A stretch of DNA of 64,000 bases from Clostridium sp. LS (GTDB lineage Bacteria; Bacillota; Clostridia; Clostridiales; Clostridiaceae). The position numbers and the translations under genes are program-made. Of the stretch, positions 55,242 to 63,944 are shown piece after piece. The notes beneath the pieces were generated by a model. It saw nothing but the letters and a program-made list of their open reading frames with translations. It was not told where the DNA came from and did not search any database. Each line of letters opens with the position of its first letter. Positions within the stretch are counted from its first letter, which is position 1. The stretch spans positions 25,308 to 89,307 of the forward strand of contig NZ_AUUU01000073.1 in NCBI RefSeq assembly GCF_002760435.1, read 5' to 3'.

Positions 55242-56423
55242 TTATGCTTTTATACTTTCAACTATATAATTTATTTCACTTCTTGTTAATTCTGGATAAA
55301 CTGGGATCGCAAATGTTCTATGTGATAAATATTCCGCAACCGGCATATCACCTTCTTTATATCCAAGATTCTTATATACCTTTTGTAAATGTAACGGAAT
55401 TGGATAATATACTCCTGTTGCTACCCCTTTTTCCTTAAGTTTAGTTAACATAGCTTCTCTATCATCACATTGCAGAACATATTGATGATATATAGTCTCG
55501 TTTTCCGAATCAATAGCAGGTACCACTACATTAGAATTTTTTAATTCTTCATCATATATCTCCGCTATTTCTCTTCTTCTTGAATTCCATTTATCTAAAT
55601 GTGGAAGCTTAACTCTCAAAATTGCTGCTTGAATAGCATCTAATCTTGAATTAAATCCTATTAAATAATTATAATACTTTAAAGGGTTATATACAGTATC
55701 ATCCCCACCTTTAAAGGTTTCTATTTCTTCTGTTATATTATTTAATAGATTATAAGCTTTTTGCCCTGTTTCTCCACTTCCATGTGTTCTTAGTGCCTTC
55801 GCTATAGTTGCAATATTATCATCATTTGTTACTATCATACCACCATCGCCCGCACACGAAAGATTTTTTGTTGGAAAAAACGAGAAACAAGCCGCATTTC
55901 CTAAAGTTCCAACCATTCTTCCTTTATACTTAGAACCCACCGCCTGAGCTGCATCTTCTACTACTTTTAAATCGTATTTTTTTGCAATTTCATTTATCTC
56001 ATCCATTCTAGCACTTTGACCAAATATGTGAACTGGTATAATAGCTTTAGTTTTGCTAGTAATTTTCTCTTCTATTTTAGTTGCATCTATATTAAATGTT
56101 TCTTTTTCAACATCGACAAAAACAGGAGTAGCACCCACTGCTGAAATAGCTTCTGCTGAAGCAAAATAAGTAAATGTTGAAGTTATTACTTCATCTCCAA
56201 TTCCTATGCCTAAAGATTTTAATGCAATAACCAATGCATCAGTTCCATTTCCTACTGAAACTGCATGCTTAACTCCTATATATTCCGCAAATTCTTTTTC
56301 GAACTCTATTACATTCTTACCCATAATATAATTTGCAGAAGACAATACCTCTTTAGTTACTCTATCTAAATCTTCAGCAATAGACTTATATTGAGCTTTT
56401 AAATCAATTAATGGAATATTCAT
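55242..56423 (-). CDS. DegT/DnrJ/EryC1 aminotransferase, WbpE type
   Basis: PLP-dependent sugar aminotransferase of 393 aa. It begins MNIPLIDLKAQYKSIAEDLD, with GVKHAVSVGNGTDALVIALK, VEDAAQAVGSKYKGR, and the PLP-binding Lys in FSFFPTKNLSCAGDGGMIV. With the two following genes it would make a 3-amino, then 3-acetamido, uronic acid nucleotide. A WbpB-like 3-dehydrogenase, required to supply the 3-keto substrate, is not in the window. It is the first gene of this set, start behind AAGGAGCGAGG. Confidence 0.93.
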   Translation of the reverse strand: MNIPLIDLKAQYKSIAEDLDRVTKEVLSSANYIMGKNVIEFEKEFAEYIGVKHAVSVGNGTDALVIALKSLGIGIGDEVITSTFTYFASAEAISAVGATPVFVDVEKETFNIDATKIEEKITSKTKAIIPVHIFGQSARMDEINEIAKKYDLKVVEDAAQAVGSKYKGRMVGTLGNAACFSFFPTKNLSCAGDGGMIVTNDDNIATIAKALRTHGSGETGQKAYNLLNNITEEIETFKGGDDTVYNPLKYYNYLIGFNSRLDAIQAAILRVKLPHLDKWNSRRREIAEIYDEELKNSNVVVPAIDSENETIYHQYVLQCDDREAMLTKLKEKGVATGVYYPIPLHLQKVYKNLGYKEGDMPVAEYLSHRTFAIPVYPELTRSEINYIVESIKA

Positions 56424-56644
56424 TTTCCTCGCTCCTTAATTCTACTTAAAAATATTATTTTTATTTATACATAATAATTACTTTTTCACGTTATCGATTG
56501 AATATTGATTCTTTTAATCAAGTTAAGCCTAAGAATTATTATATATTTATTAACTTAGATATTCCTTATTCTAAAAACTAACATGAATATTTTAACATAC
56601 TTAAATGGATAAATAAACTTTTTGTTTTAAGCACACGAAATATA

Positions 56645-58930
56645 TTAATATTTGCTTATAGGCAACCATTCATTGGGTAATAGCATTTTGTACTTATTTG
56701 TTGAATATCGATCATCAATAAGTAAAACCCTTCCTACATCAGTTTCGGTTCTTATAACTCTTCCTACTGCTTGCTGGACTTTATTTATACCTGGAAAAAC
56801 ATATGCATAATCATAGCCATTTTCTTCATAGAATTCTTTAATAATTTCGTTTTTCATATCTATCATAGGATATCCTACGCCTATTATTATACTACCTATC
56901 AATTGTTCTCCTGGCAGATCTATCCCTTCTGAAAACATACCTCCCAAAACGCAAAACATTAATAAATTATTGCTAACTTTAAACTTGCTCAAAAATTCAC
57001 TTTTTTCTTCTTCACTCATATTGGATTTTTGTTTAACGATCTCAAAATCTTTTATATTGGAATTATTTATTTCTTCATATAAAGATTCCAAATATGCATA
57101 GGAAGGAGAAAAAATTATATAATTTCCAATCCTCTCTCTCACAAACTCGCAGATTTTATTCTTCACTATATTTAATGTTTTTTGTCTGTAAGAATACCTA
57201 ATATTAATTGGACTCATATAAACTTTTAGATTTTCTTTTGAAAATGGAGATGCAAGCCTTAATCTATATGTTTCATCATGTCCTCCAAGCATATTTATAT
57301 AATATTTTATTGGTGATATAGTCGCCGAAAAGAAAATCACCGAATAACATTTTTCTAAATATTCTTTTAGATTCTTTGCCGGATTTACACAATATAATGT
57401 TACTTTAAGCTCTTGTAATTCTTTTTCTATGCAGGTTCGGTAATTTTCATCATATAATTGCATTGTAGACGTAAACGTATTTATATCAAAATATAATTGC
57501 AGTATATCTTCATATCCATCAAACTTGTTTCCCCTTACTAGTATTTCTTCGCTTTCTTTTAAGTAAAGTTGTAAATACTTATTTAATTCTTTAGGCGCTT
57601 CTTCCTCATAAAACCATTCCACACCTTTATGATCACATTCATTTCTCAAGTCAATAAGATAATTATTAATCTTTCCTAATATAGAATGTATCTTATTAAT
57701 TTTACCTTTAGTTAACTTCTTACATTTCAGTATTTGATCTTTAGAAATAGATGCAGAATACATCTTTCTTGCCCTATCTATTAAATTATGAGCCTCATCA
57801 ATTAATACAATATTTCCTTTACTATCTAAAATCCTACCCAATGAAACTCTAGGATCAAACATATAATTATAATCACCTATAATCCCGTCACAATAAAGGC
57901 TTAGATCTAAAGAAAGTTCAAATGGACATACTTTATATCTTTCAGCATATTTTTGCAATATTTCCGAGGAAATCCTATCTTCATTTTTAATAATACATAA
58001 TATTGCATCTTTCACTTTACTATAATACTTTTGGGCATATATACATTTCTCAGGATTGCAATCAAAAGTATTATTAGTGCATATTTTTTCTTTTGCAGTA
58101 ATTACAATGCTCCTAAACTTCAATCCACTTTCTCTTAACTTATTAAAAGTTTCTTCAGCTACTTCTCTATTTACAGTCTTAGCAGTAAGATATAGTATTC
58201 TATTTCCCATTTCTTCTCCTAAAGCTTTTACTGATGGGAATATCGTCGATATAGTCTTTCCTATTCCCGTAGGAGCTTGGGTAAATAACATTTCTTTTTC
58301 TCTTATAGTTTGATACGATATATTAATTAATTTTCTCTGCCCTTCTCTATAACTTTCAAAAGGAAATTGAAGCTTCCTTATAGAATCATCTCTCATATTC
58401 TTTTGTTCCAAAAGCAAAATACTAAATTCCTCGTATTCCTTTAATATACCTAGCGTAAACACTTCTAATTCCTCTATAGTAAATTTCCTTTCAAAACTTT
58501 TCACTTCACTGGTTTCAAGCTGCATGTAAGATAATCTTATATAAATTTCCTGAAACCCATTCTGCTTCCCATAAATTAACGCATATACTTTCGCCTGTGC
58601 CCAATGCACTTCATTACTATCATCTATGTATGTAAAACTCTTATATGTAGATTTTATTTCCTCAATAATAATTCTATCCGCCTGAATTATTATTCCATCT
58701 GCTCGACCTTCTATGCTAATCAAACTTTTATCTAGTTCAAATTCATAAGTTAAATATACTTCTCTTTCATAGTTCTCATAAATTCTATCATTATCATCTT
58801 GGAGCTTTTGATGGGCCTTAATGCCCTCTACTGCTCTTGCACTTCCTGAAAACCCATTATCTATATCACCATTTTTTAAACAGAATTCTACTAAATTTCT
58901 TACAGATTCTTTTATAACAATCTTATCCAT
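56645..58930 (-). CDS. PD-(D/E)XK nuclease fused to XPD/DinG-type helicase
   Basis: Protein of 761 aa joining two enzymes. Residues 1-170 resemble a RecB/Cas4-type nuclease: ISIEGRADGIII (Asp), then IIIEEIKSTYKS (Glu-x-Lys) and WAQAKVYALIYG (Gln-xxx-Tyr). The rest is a superfamily 2 helicase with Walker A TQAPTGIGKTIS, a four-cysteine iron-sulfur region (CTNNTFDCNPEKC and a Cys in VCPFELSL), DEAH in IVLIDEAHNLIDRAR, and motif VI QAVGRVIRTETD. It is likely a 5'-3' DNA helicase for repair. The start follows GAGAGGAATAAATT. It stands alone, with no LexA box seen. Confidence 0.9.
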   Translation of the reverse strand: MDKIVIKESVRNLVEFCLKNGDIDNGFSGSARAVEGIKAHQKLQDDNDRIYENYEREVYLTYEFELDKSLISIEGRADGIIIQADRIIIEEIKSTYKSFTYIDDSNEVHWAQAKVYALIYGKQNGFQEIYIRLSYMQLETSEVKSFERKFTIEELEVFTLGILKEYEEFSILLLEQKNMRDDSIRKLQFPFESYREGQRKLINISYQTIREKEMLFTQAPTGIGKTISTIFPSVKALGEEMGNRILYLTAKTVNREVAEETFNKLRESGLKFRSIVITAKEKICTNNTFDCNPEKCIYAQKYYSKVKDAILCIIKNEDRISSEILQKYAERYKVCPFELSLDLSLYCDGIIGDYNYMFDPRVSLGRILDSKGNIVLIDEAHNLIDRARKMYSASISKDQILKCKKLTKGKINKIHSILGKINNYLIDLRNECDHKGVEWFYEEEAPKELNKYLQLYLKESEEILVRGNKFDGYEDILQLYFDINTFTSTMQLYDENYRTCIEKELQELKVTLYCVNPAKNLKEYLEKCYSVIFFSATISPIKYYINMLGGHDETYRLRLASPFSKENLKVYMSPINIRYSYRQKTLNIVKNKICEFVRERIGNYIIFSPSYAYLESLYEEINNSNIKDFEIVKQKSNMSEEEKSEFLSKFKVSNNLLMFCVLGGMFSEGIDLPGEQLIGSIIIGVGYPMIDMKNEIIKEFYEENGYDYAYVFPGINKVQQAVGRVIRTETDVGRVLLIDDRYSTNKYKMLLPNEWLPISKY

Positions 58931-59002
58931 AATTTATTCCTCTCTGTAATCAATCTTAACAATCATTTTAGTATATTAGTATTCTTTAATTCTTTATACC
59001 TT

Positions 59003-59059
59003 AAAACACTTACCTTAGCAAGCATCGAAAACTCAATTGCTTACAAAGTAAGTGTTTTT
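59003..59059. terminator. Terminator after the DUF1836 gene
   Basis: The outer stem AAAACACTTAC / GTAAGTGTTTT (11 bp, perfect) and an inner 7-bp stem form a long hairpin 30 bp past the stop, with U-rich ends both ways. It mainly serves the minus-strand DUF1836 gene. Confidence 0.75.
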
Positions 59060-59089
59060 AATTCTACATTCATCTATAGGATTTATTTT

Positions 59090-59680
59090 TTATTCAGTCT
59101 CATACTCATTAACTATCCTTTGAACTAGTTTTTTTATAACACTAGCTTCTGCTATTAAGGATAAAACTAATAGGAATATTTTTATTCTTTCTTTATCTTT
59201 TTCTTTTAAATCAAAATTCTTTATTAATTCCTCTAACTTGTTTTCATGAGCCAATGATGTAGCTAAATAATCATCAAAACTTTCTTTTTGAATTTGTATA
59301 AAGGTTTTATATGTTTCCTCCCATGATAAAATATCATCGCTTCTATCATTGATTTCATTAAACGCAAGCCTGAAAACCTTTTTAATTTCTTCCGTAGTTA
59401 AAAGAGGTCTCATATAACTAAGCAACACTAGTTGTATTAAGTGCATCTTAGTATATCCTCTTTTTTTACCGTCCTCTGGCTTAGTTATAACTTCACTTTT
59501 GGTATAATTTTGAACTATATTATTAGTGAACTTTTCATCTATAAATTTATCATTCAAATAATCAATTACTTGAGATAAAAACAAATCATACTTTGGAAAA
59601 TCTTCATAAGATATTGAACTATTCTTAGACATTTCCTCTGCTAATTCTTTTATATAATTTGAATCAAAACTCTTTTCCAT
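59090..59680 (-). CDS. DUF1836 family protein
   Basis: Protein of 196 aa from MEKSFDSNYIKELAEEM; the start at 59680 is preferred because AGGTG lies seven bases upstream, while the ATG at 59704 has no ribosome site. The DUF1836 block (about 25-130) is recognisable: YDLFLSQVIDYLND, FTNNIVQNYTKSEVI, GKKRGYTKMHLIQLVLLSYM. It resembles MerR-like helix-turn-helix regulators, and function is unproven. The C-terminal helix is hydrophobic. Its promoter contains a dyad suggesting self-control. Confidence 0.85.
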   Translation of the reverse strand: MEKSFDSNYIKELAEEMSKNSSISYEDFPKYDLFLSQVIDYLNDKFIDEKFTNNIVQNYTKSEVITKPEDGKKRGYTKMHLIQLVLLSYMRPLLTTEEIKKVFRLAFNEINDRSDDILSWEETYKTFIQIQKESFDDYLATSLAHENKLEELIKNFDLKEKDKERIKIFLLVLSLIAEASVIKKLVQRIVNEYETE

Positions 59681-59713
59681 TTCTATGCACCTATACTTTC
59701 CCATTTTAAATAA

Positions 59714-59742
59714 ATTATATAGTAACTAGCAACTGGTTACAA
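59714..59742 (-). promoter_or_regulatory. Promoter of the DUF1836 gene with a dyad in the spacer
   Basis: TTGTAA (59737-59742), 17-bp spacer, TATAAT (59714-59719) on the minus strand. GTAAC...GTTAC (59722-59726, 59736-59740) is an inverted repeat overlapping the spacer, the place where MerR-type or repressor proteins bind. The gap beyond it, up to about 60074, is AT-rich with no gene seen. Confidence 0.55.
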
Positions 59743-60074
59743 GTTATTTTAAACACCATTACATAAAATTTGTCTTTTGTAATTTTAAGCTCTCCTAAAG
59801 TTACTAAAATTATACGATATATTTAATTACAAAAAATAATTCTCATAAAAAAATATCTAATTTATGTAATTGGTCGACATTATCACTTACATTATCTCTA
59901 TTTTTTTAAAAGTTCAAAATTTACTTATATTCTTATTCTTGTAAATTTAATTTCAAAATATTGAATACATTTTGAAATTAAAAATTGATATATCCTTACG
60001 TAACCCTTGAGATTAGTAATAATTTATTAATTAATTTATTTAAGTTAATATTATACTTTTAAAAATAAATCCTC

Positions 60075-60103
60075 TTGACTTTTCTAAAATATGGTAGTAT
60101 ATT
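60075..60103 (+). promoter_or_regulatory. abrB upstream promoter P1
   Basis: TTGACT, 17-bp spacer, TATATT, about 130 bp upstream of the start codon. Confidence 0.65.
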
Positions 60104-60166
60104 TTATGTAAGATGTTTATTAAAGTTGAAATTTGTAATTTCTTATAAATAAAAGCGAAATATCCA

Positions 60167-60195
60167 TTGACTTTATATTACATACTTGGTAATAT
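60167..60195 (+). promoter_or_regulatory. abrB proximal promoter P2
   Basis: TTGACT, 17-bp spacer, TAATAT, about 35 bp before the ribosome site. Tandem promoters suggest growth-phase control. Confidence 0.65.
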
Positions 60196-60238
60196 ATCAT
60201 AGTAGAATGTCGAATCATGGAATTAGGAGGAATTTTTT

Positions 60239-60484
60239 ATGAAATCAACAGGTGTAGTTAGAAGAGTAGACGAATTAGGAAGAATTGTTATTCCTATAGA
60301 ACTTAGAAGAACTTTAGATATTGCTGAGAAGGATGCATTAGAAATTTATGTAGACGGCGAGCAAATAATTTTAAAGAAATATGAACCAGCTTGTATTTTC
60401 TGTGGAGATGCAAGAGACGTAATAAACTACAAAGGTAAAAACATTTGCACTAAGTGTCTAGACGAAATTAAGACTAATAAATAG
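60239..60484 (+). CDS. abrB: AbrB-family transition-state regulator
   Basis: DNA-binding regulator of 81 aa. The swapped-hairpin N-terminal domain is clear (STGVVRRVDELGRIVIPIEL, then RRTLDIAEKDALEIYVDG). The C-terminal part has two Cys pairs, CIFCGDARDV and CTKCLDEIK, a zinc-finger-like tail common in clostridial AbrB but absent from Bacillus AbrB. It represses stationary-phase, sporulation and solvent genes in relatives. The start follows TAGGAGGAATTTTT. It is the only plus-strand protein gene I support here, and convergent with rsmI. Confidence 0.95.
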   Translation: MKSTGVVRRVDELGRIVIPIELRRTLDIAEKDALEIYVDGEQIILKKYEPACIFCGDARDVINYKGKNICTKCLDEIKTNK

Positions 60485-60519
60485 AATTTACACACTTAAA
60501 TTCCCTATTATCAAATAAA

Positions 60520-60565
60520 TTTAAATAGACTATCTCAAGAGTTAATTTGAGATAGTCTATTTAAA
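60520..60565. terminator. Long hairpin between abrB and rsmI
   Basis: A perfect 19-bp stem (60520-60538 with 60547-60565) with an 8-base loop between convergent genes; the A/T-rich stem ends allow termination in both directions. Two further small hairpins (TGCAT-CCC-ATGCA and AGTTGTTTC-TCA-GAAACAACT, about 60578-60615) lie on the rsmI side. Confidence 0.75.
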
Positions 60566-60632
60566 ATAAGCTCTATTGCATCCCATGCATATCAGTTGTT
60601 TCTCAGAAACAACTTTCACGATTTTATGTTAG

Positions 60633-61478
60633 CTAAATGTTTGTTGAAAACTTATAAATTTCACTCTTCGGTAATTCTCTATCTTTAGCTACAAGTTTTA
60701 TTGCTTCTTTCTTATTAATACCATCATTTATATACTTCAATATATGCTCTTCAATAGATAAATTAACCCATATTTCCTTTTGTTCTTCTTTTATTTCTTC
60801 AATGTTTTTTCCTTCCAATACAAGTACAAATTCACCTCTTGGCTTATTTTTCAGAAAATATCCTATTGCCTCCTTCAGCGTTCCTCTATATATTTCCTGA
60901 TACATCTTAGTTAATTCCCTGCACACGGCTATTTTTCTGTCACCAAAAGATTCCATCAAAAATGTTAAAGTATCTAATAACCTATGCGGTGCTTCATATA
61001 TTATAATAGTTTCTTGACTCATCATAAGATCATTTATTATAATTTTTCTTTCTTTATTTTCTCTAGGCAAAAATCCTCTAAATAAAAACTTTGTAGTATC
61101 TAAGCCTGAATAAACTAAAGCTGTAGTTATTGCCGTTGCTCCAGGCAATACTTCAAAGTCAATCATTTGTTCGATACATCTTTGTACTATGATACTTCCA
61201 GGATCCGAAATTCCGGGTGTTCCAGCATCAGATACCAACGCAATATTTTTTCCCTCCATGAGTAAATCTATAATTTTATCACTTCTAATTTGTTCATTAA
61301 ATTTATGGTAACTTAATAGAGGCTTTTTTATTCCAAAATGATTTAGTAATTTCAGTGTTTGTCTGGTATCTTCAGCTGCTATAATATCAACTTCCTCTAA
61401 TGTCTCTAATGCTCTTAATGTAATATCTTTTAGGTTTCCAATAGGAGTTGGTACTAAATATAATTTTCCACTATTCAT
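60633..61478 (-). CDS. rsmI: 16S rRNA 2'-O-methyltransferase (C1402)
   Basis: SAM-dependent tetrapyrrole-methylase-fold enzyme of 281 aa. GKLYLVPTPIGNLKDITLRA, then IAAEDTRQTLKLLNHFGIKK and LVSDAGTPGISDPG are the RsmI signatures. The C-terminal RsmI helical domain ends DRELPKSEIYKFS. Start behind GGAGGATATAAT, one base after the stop of the upstream methyltransferase, so the two are translated together. Confidence 0.97.
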   Translation of the reverse strand: MNSGKLYLVPTPIGNLKDITLRALETLEEVDIIAAEDTRQTLKLLNHFGIKKPLLSYHKFNEQIRSDKIIDLLMEGKNIALVSDAGTPGISDPGSIIVQRCIEQMIDFEVLPGATAITTALVYSGLDTTKFLFRGFLPRENKERKIIINDLMMSQETIIIYEAPHRLLDTLTFLMESFGDRKIAVCRELTKMYQEIYRGTLKEAIGYFLKNKPRGEFVLVLEGKNIEEIKEEQKEIWVNLSIEEHILKYINDGINKKEAIKLVAKDRELPKSEIYKFSTNI

Positions 61479-61479
61479 A

Positions 61480-62229
61480 TTATATCCTCCAATATATTGA
61501 GTCTATTTCCCTGGTATACTGTCCATTATCATCATAAACATATAATGGCGCCTCCCATTTTAAATAAGCCCCGCCATCTCGCTGGCCTTCGACCAACACA
61601 ATATTAGGAGCCTTTCCCACCTTAGGGTGAATCATTCTTATCCTTTTAGGTTCTATTCTATATTTTCTCATTAAAGTAATTATATCTGCTAGCCGCTCGG
61701 GTCTGTGTACCATAAAAATCCTCCCATTGTCTTTTAGCAAAATTCTCGAAGCAGATATTACATCCTCTAGATTGCATAATATTTCATGCCTAGCTATAGC
61801 CAGCTTGTCATTTGGATTAATAATTCCAGAACTATTTAGCTTATATGGAGGATTTACCGTAACTACATCAAATTTATCGAGTTGTTTTAAAAAATCTTTA
61901 TTTTTTAGGTCTTCATGCAAAAAATGAATTCTTTCTTCTAATGAATTTAATTTTGCGCTCCTTTTAGCCATATCGACCATATCCTCTTGTATTTCTAATC
62001 CATATATGCTTTGAGGCTCATATTTACCATAGATAAGAAATGGAATTATTCCTGTTCCTGTGCATAAATCTATTACTTTATGTTTATTTTTTATAGAAGC
62101 AAAATCAGATAATAAAACAGCATCTATTCCAAACTTGAATCCATCCTTTTTTTGAATCAAGTTCAAGCCTTTAAGTTGCAAATCATCTAATGTTTCATCT
62201 TCTTTTATATATTCCAGTCCGCTACTCAT
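61480..62229 (-). CDS. TrmN6-type tRNA adenine-N6 methyltransferase
   Basis: Class I methyltransferase of 249 aa. SAM-binding VIDLCTGTGIIPFLIYG and the adenine-N6 signature NPPY in FDVVTVNPPYKLNSSG are visible. The family (YfiC/TrmN6, YabB in Bacillus) modifies tRNA1(Val) A37 in E. coli; the target here is inferred. In Firmicutes it is usually next to rsmI, near abrB, exactly as here. Start behind AAGGAAG. Confidence 0.92.
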   Translation of the reverse strand: MSSGLEYIKEDETLDDLQLKGLNLIQKKDGFKFGIDAVLLSDFASIKNKHKVIDLCTGTGIIPFLIYGKYEPQSIYGLEIQEDMVDMAKRSAKLNSLEERIHFLHEDLKNKDFLKQLDKFDVVTVNPPYKLNSSGIINPNDKLAIARHEILCNLEDVISASRILLKDNGRIFMVHRPERLADIITLMRKYRIEPKRIRMIHPKVGKAPNIVLVEGQRDGGAYLKWEAPLYVYDDNGQYTREIDSIYWRI

Positions 62230-62330
62230 ATTATTCTTCCTTTACTTTTAATGTATTAAACAACATTCCTTATAATTCAATAAATTTTATCCTTAATCAC
62301 ATATTTCACATTATAACATCACAAATTAAA

Positions 62331-62365
62331 TAAAAAAAGCCCTTCTGTATGAGTACAAAAGGACT
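62331..62365 (-). terminator. Terminator after the NlpC/P60 gene
   Basis: A 12-bp stem (62354-62365 with 62338-62349, two G-U pairs in minus-strand RNA), CUCA loop and following UUUUUUU, 42 bp past the stop. Confidence 0.85.
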
Positions 62366-62406
62366 AAAATTCGAATCAGATATTAACAACTAATTTCTTA
62401 TGTTTA

Positions 62407-63645
62407 CTAATTAAGAACTCTTCTTGCTGCATAAAAACTATATACCGGCGCTACCTTAACCACATCACCTGTTTGTGGTGCATTAATCATTTGACCATTA
62501 CCAACATATATTCCAACATGGCCTGGATGTGTAAACACTAAATCTCCTGGTTGAAGTTGATCTTGGCTAACTGGTTGTCCAACATTTATTTGTGAATATG
62601 TTGTTCTTGATATATCAATTCCTGCTGCGTGTGAATATACATATTGAGTAAATCCTGAGCAATCAAAGCTGTCTGAGCCTGTTGCACCCCATACGTAAGG
62701 CTTTCCTAATTGTGCATATGCTTCATTTAAAATAGCTTGTGCATTTCCAGCTGATGGTACGGCTACTGAGCCTGTTCTACCTCTACTTGGTGTTGCCGCT
62801 CTAGCTTCAGCTGCTTTCCTTGAAGATATAATTGCTTTAGCTTTCTCAATTTTATCATTAATTTCTGCGGTAACAATATCACTCTTAATTTGATTATCTC
62901 TAATACTTCTTAATTGAGTAATTGCTGATTGAAGATCTGTAGTTGAACTATTAGAATTACTAATAATATCAAACTGAGATTGTACAGTTTGTCTTTCTAG
63001 TTGCGATAAATATTGTGTGTCAAAGTTCTTCTTTTCATCCTTAACTTGGCTTATTAATGCCTCTTCTTCTTTTTTCTTTCCATCTAATTCATCCAAACTA
63101 GTTTTTATTTCTTGATTAAGCTTGTCTATGTCAGATTTTTTGTCTTGTAAGGATTGAATCTTATTATTTAATTCATCTTTTTTATTCACAATATCTTCTA
63201 TAGCAGATTTATCTTTTCCAACAATTTTACTTACTGCCTCTGCCCTAGAAAAGAAATCACTTGTTGACTCTGATTCAAGTAAAAAATCTAAATATTTGAA
63301 TTCTAAATCACCTGATTGATACATTGACTTAACTCTTTGTCCTAAAGCCAAATCTAATGTATTAATATCTTTTTTGCATTGTTCAATATCTTTAGTAGTG
63401 CTATCAATAACCTTATTAATATTTGTTATTTCTTTTTTATTTTTATCTACTGTTGTTTGTAACGGCTCTATCTGCATATCTAAATCGTAAATTTTACTCT
63501 GGATGTCTGATATCTTGTTTTCAATTTCTGCATATTTCTGTCTCGAATCACTTAATTGCTGATTATCTGGCGTGGCAAACGCTGGTACTGAACTACCTAT
63601 AACGATTACTGTTGCTAATGTAACAGCTAGAATTCTACTTCTCAT
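62407..63645 (-). CDS. Secreted NlpC/P60 peptidoglycan hydrolase with coiled coil
   Basis: Cell-wall DL-endopeptidase of 412 aa. A Sec signal peptide (1-25, cleavage after AFA) is followed by a long coiled-coil region (about 30-265) like that of PcsB/CwlO, a short linker, and the NlpC/P60 domain (about 300-412). The catalytic Cys is in DSFDCSGFTQYVY and the His in HPGHVGIYVG. PcsB/CwlO-type proteins are activated by FtsEX, encoded here at 39526-41098. The nearest strong ribosome site lies about 18 bases before the ATG, which is unusually far, so translation may depend on the leader. Confidence 0.95.
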   Translation of the reverse strand: MRSRILAVTLATVIVIGSSVPAFATPDNQQLSDSRQKYAEIENKISDIQSKIYDLDMQIEPLQTTVDKNKKEITNINKVIDSTTKDIEQCKKDINTLDLALGQRVKSMYQSGDLEFKYLDFLLESESTSDFFSRAEAVSKIVGKDKSAIEDIVNKKDELNNKIQSLQDKKSDIDKLNQEIKTSLDELDGKKKEEEALISQVKDEKKNFDTQYLSQLERQTVQSQFDIISNSNSSTTDLQSAITQLRSIRDNQIKSDIVTAEINDKIEKAKAIISSRKAAEARAATPSRGRTGSVAVPSAGNAQAILNEAYAQLGKPYVWGATGSDSFDCSGFTQYVYSHAAGIDISRTTYSQINVGQPVSQDQLQPGDLVFTHPGHVGIYVGNGQMINAPQTGDVVKVAPVYSFYAARRVLN

Positions 63646-63753
63646 TAATAATCGGTCTTTGAAAACCTTCCCTCCTCCATTATTCTAAATTACTACATAA
63701 TTATATCACTTTAAGTAAATATGGACAATTCGGTTATTGGGCGAATATTTAAT

Positions 63754-63831
63754 TTATCCTAATAATCTATATATATCGTCCAAAATCCCCTCTTTTTCTA
63801 ACTTATTCTTTAAATTTCTTATTTTAGCCAT
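63754..63831 (-). CDS. Small leader ORF of 25 codons
   Basis: MAKIRNLKNKLEKEGILDDIYRLLG, an amphipathic basic peptide, lies about 110 bp upstream of the NlpC/P60 start on the same strand. Its ATG comes two bases after the stop of a five-codon ORF (MCVKV, 63833-63850) that has a perfect TAGGAGGT site, so the two would be translationally coupled. It matches no family I recognise; it may be a regulatory leader or an unrelated small protein. Confidence 0.4.
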   Translation of the reverse strand: MAKIRNLKNKLEKEGILDDIYRLLG

Positions 63832-63832
63832 T

Positions 63833-63850
63833 TTAAACCTTTACACACAT
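63833..63850 (-). CDS. Five-codon ORF with a strong ribosome site
   Basis: TAGGAGGT lies eight bases before ATG TGT GTA AAG GTT TAA. The ribosome site is among the strongest in the window, yet it heads only this micro-ORF, whose stop precedes the 25-codon ORF. A TTGATA-N17-TATTAT pair (63892-63897, 63869-63874) lies just upstream, though its start point would fall inside the ribosome site. Confidence 0.35.
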   Translation of the reverse strand: MCVKV

Positions 63851-63903
63851 TGTATTAACCTCCTAATCATAATATTATTTGAACTATCGTATATCAAAAA
63901 ATA

Positions 63904-63932
63904 TTGACATTCATTGCACTTATATATATAAT
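63904..63932 (+). promoter_or_regulatory. tRNA-Pro promoter
   Basis: TTGACA, 17-bp spacer, TATAAT: a consensus promoter placed 12 bp before the tRNA. Confidence 0.8.
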
Positions 63933-63944
63933 TAAATATGTTCT

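Noticed and set aside
60578..60619. Two small hairpins as a separate terminator of rsmI
   Set aside because: No U-run follows them on the minus strand; the 19-bp stem at 60520-60565 is the better terminator.
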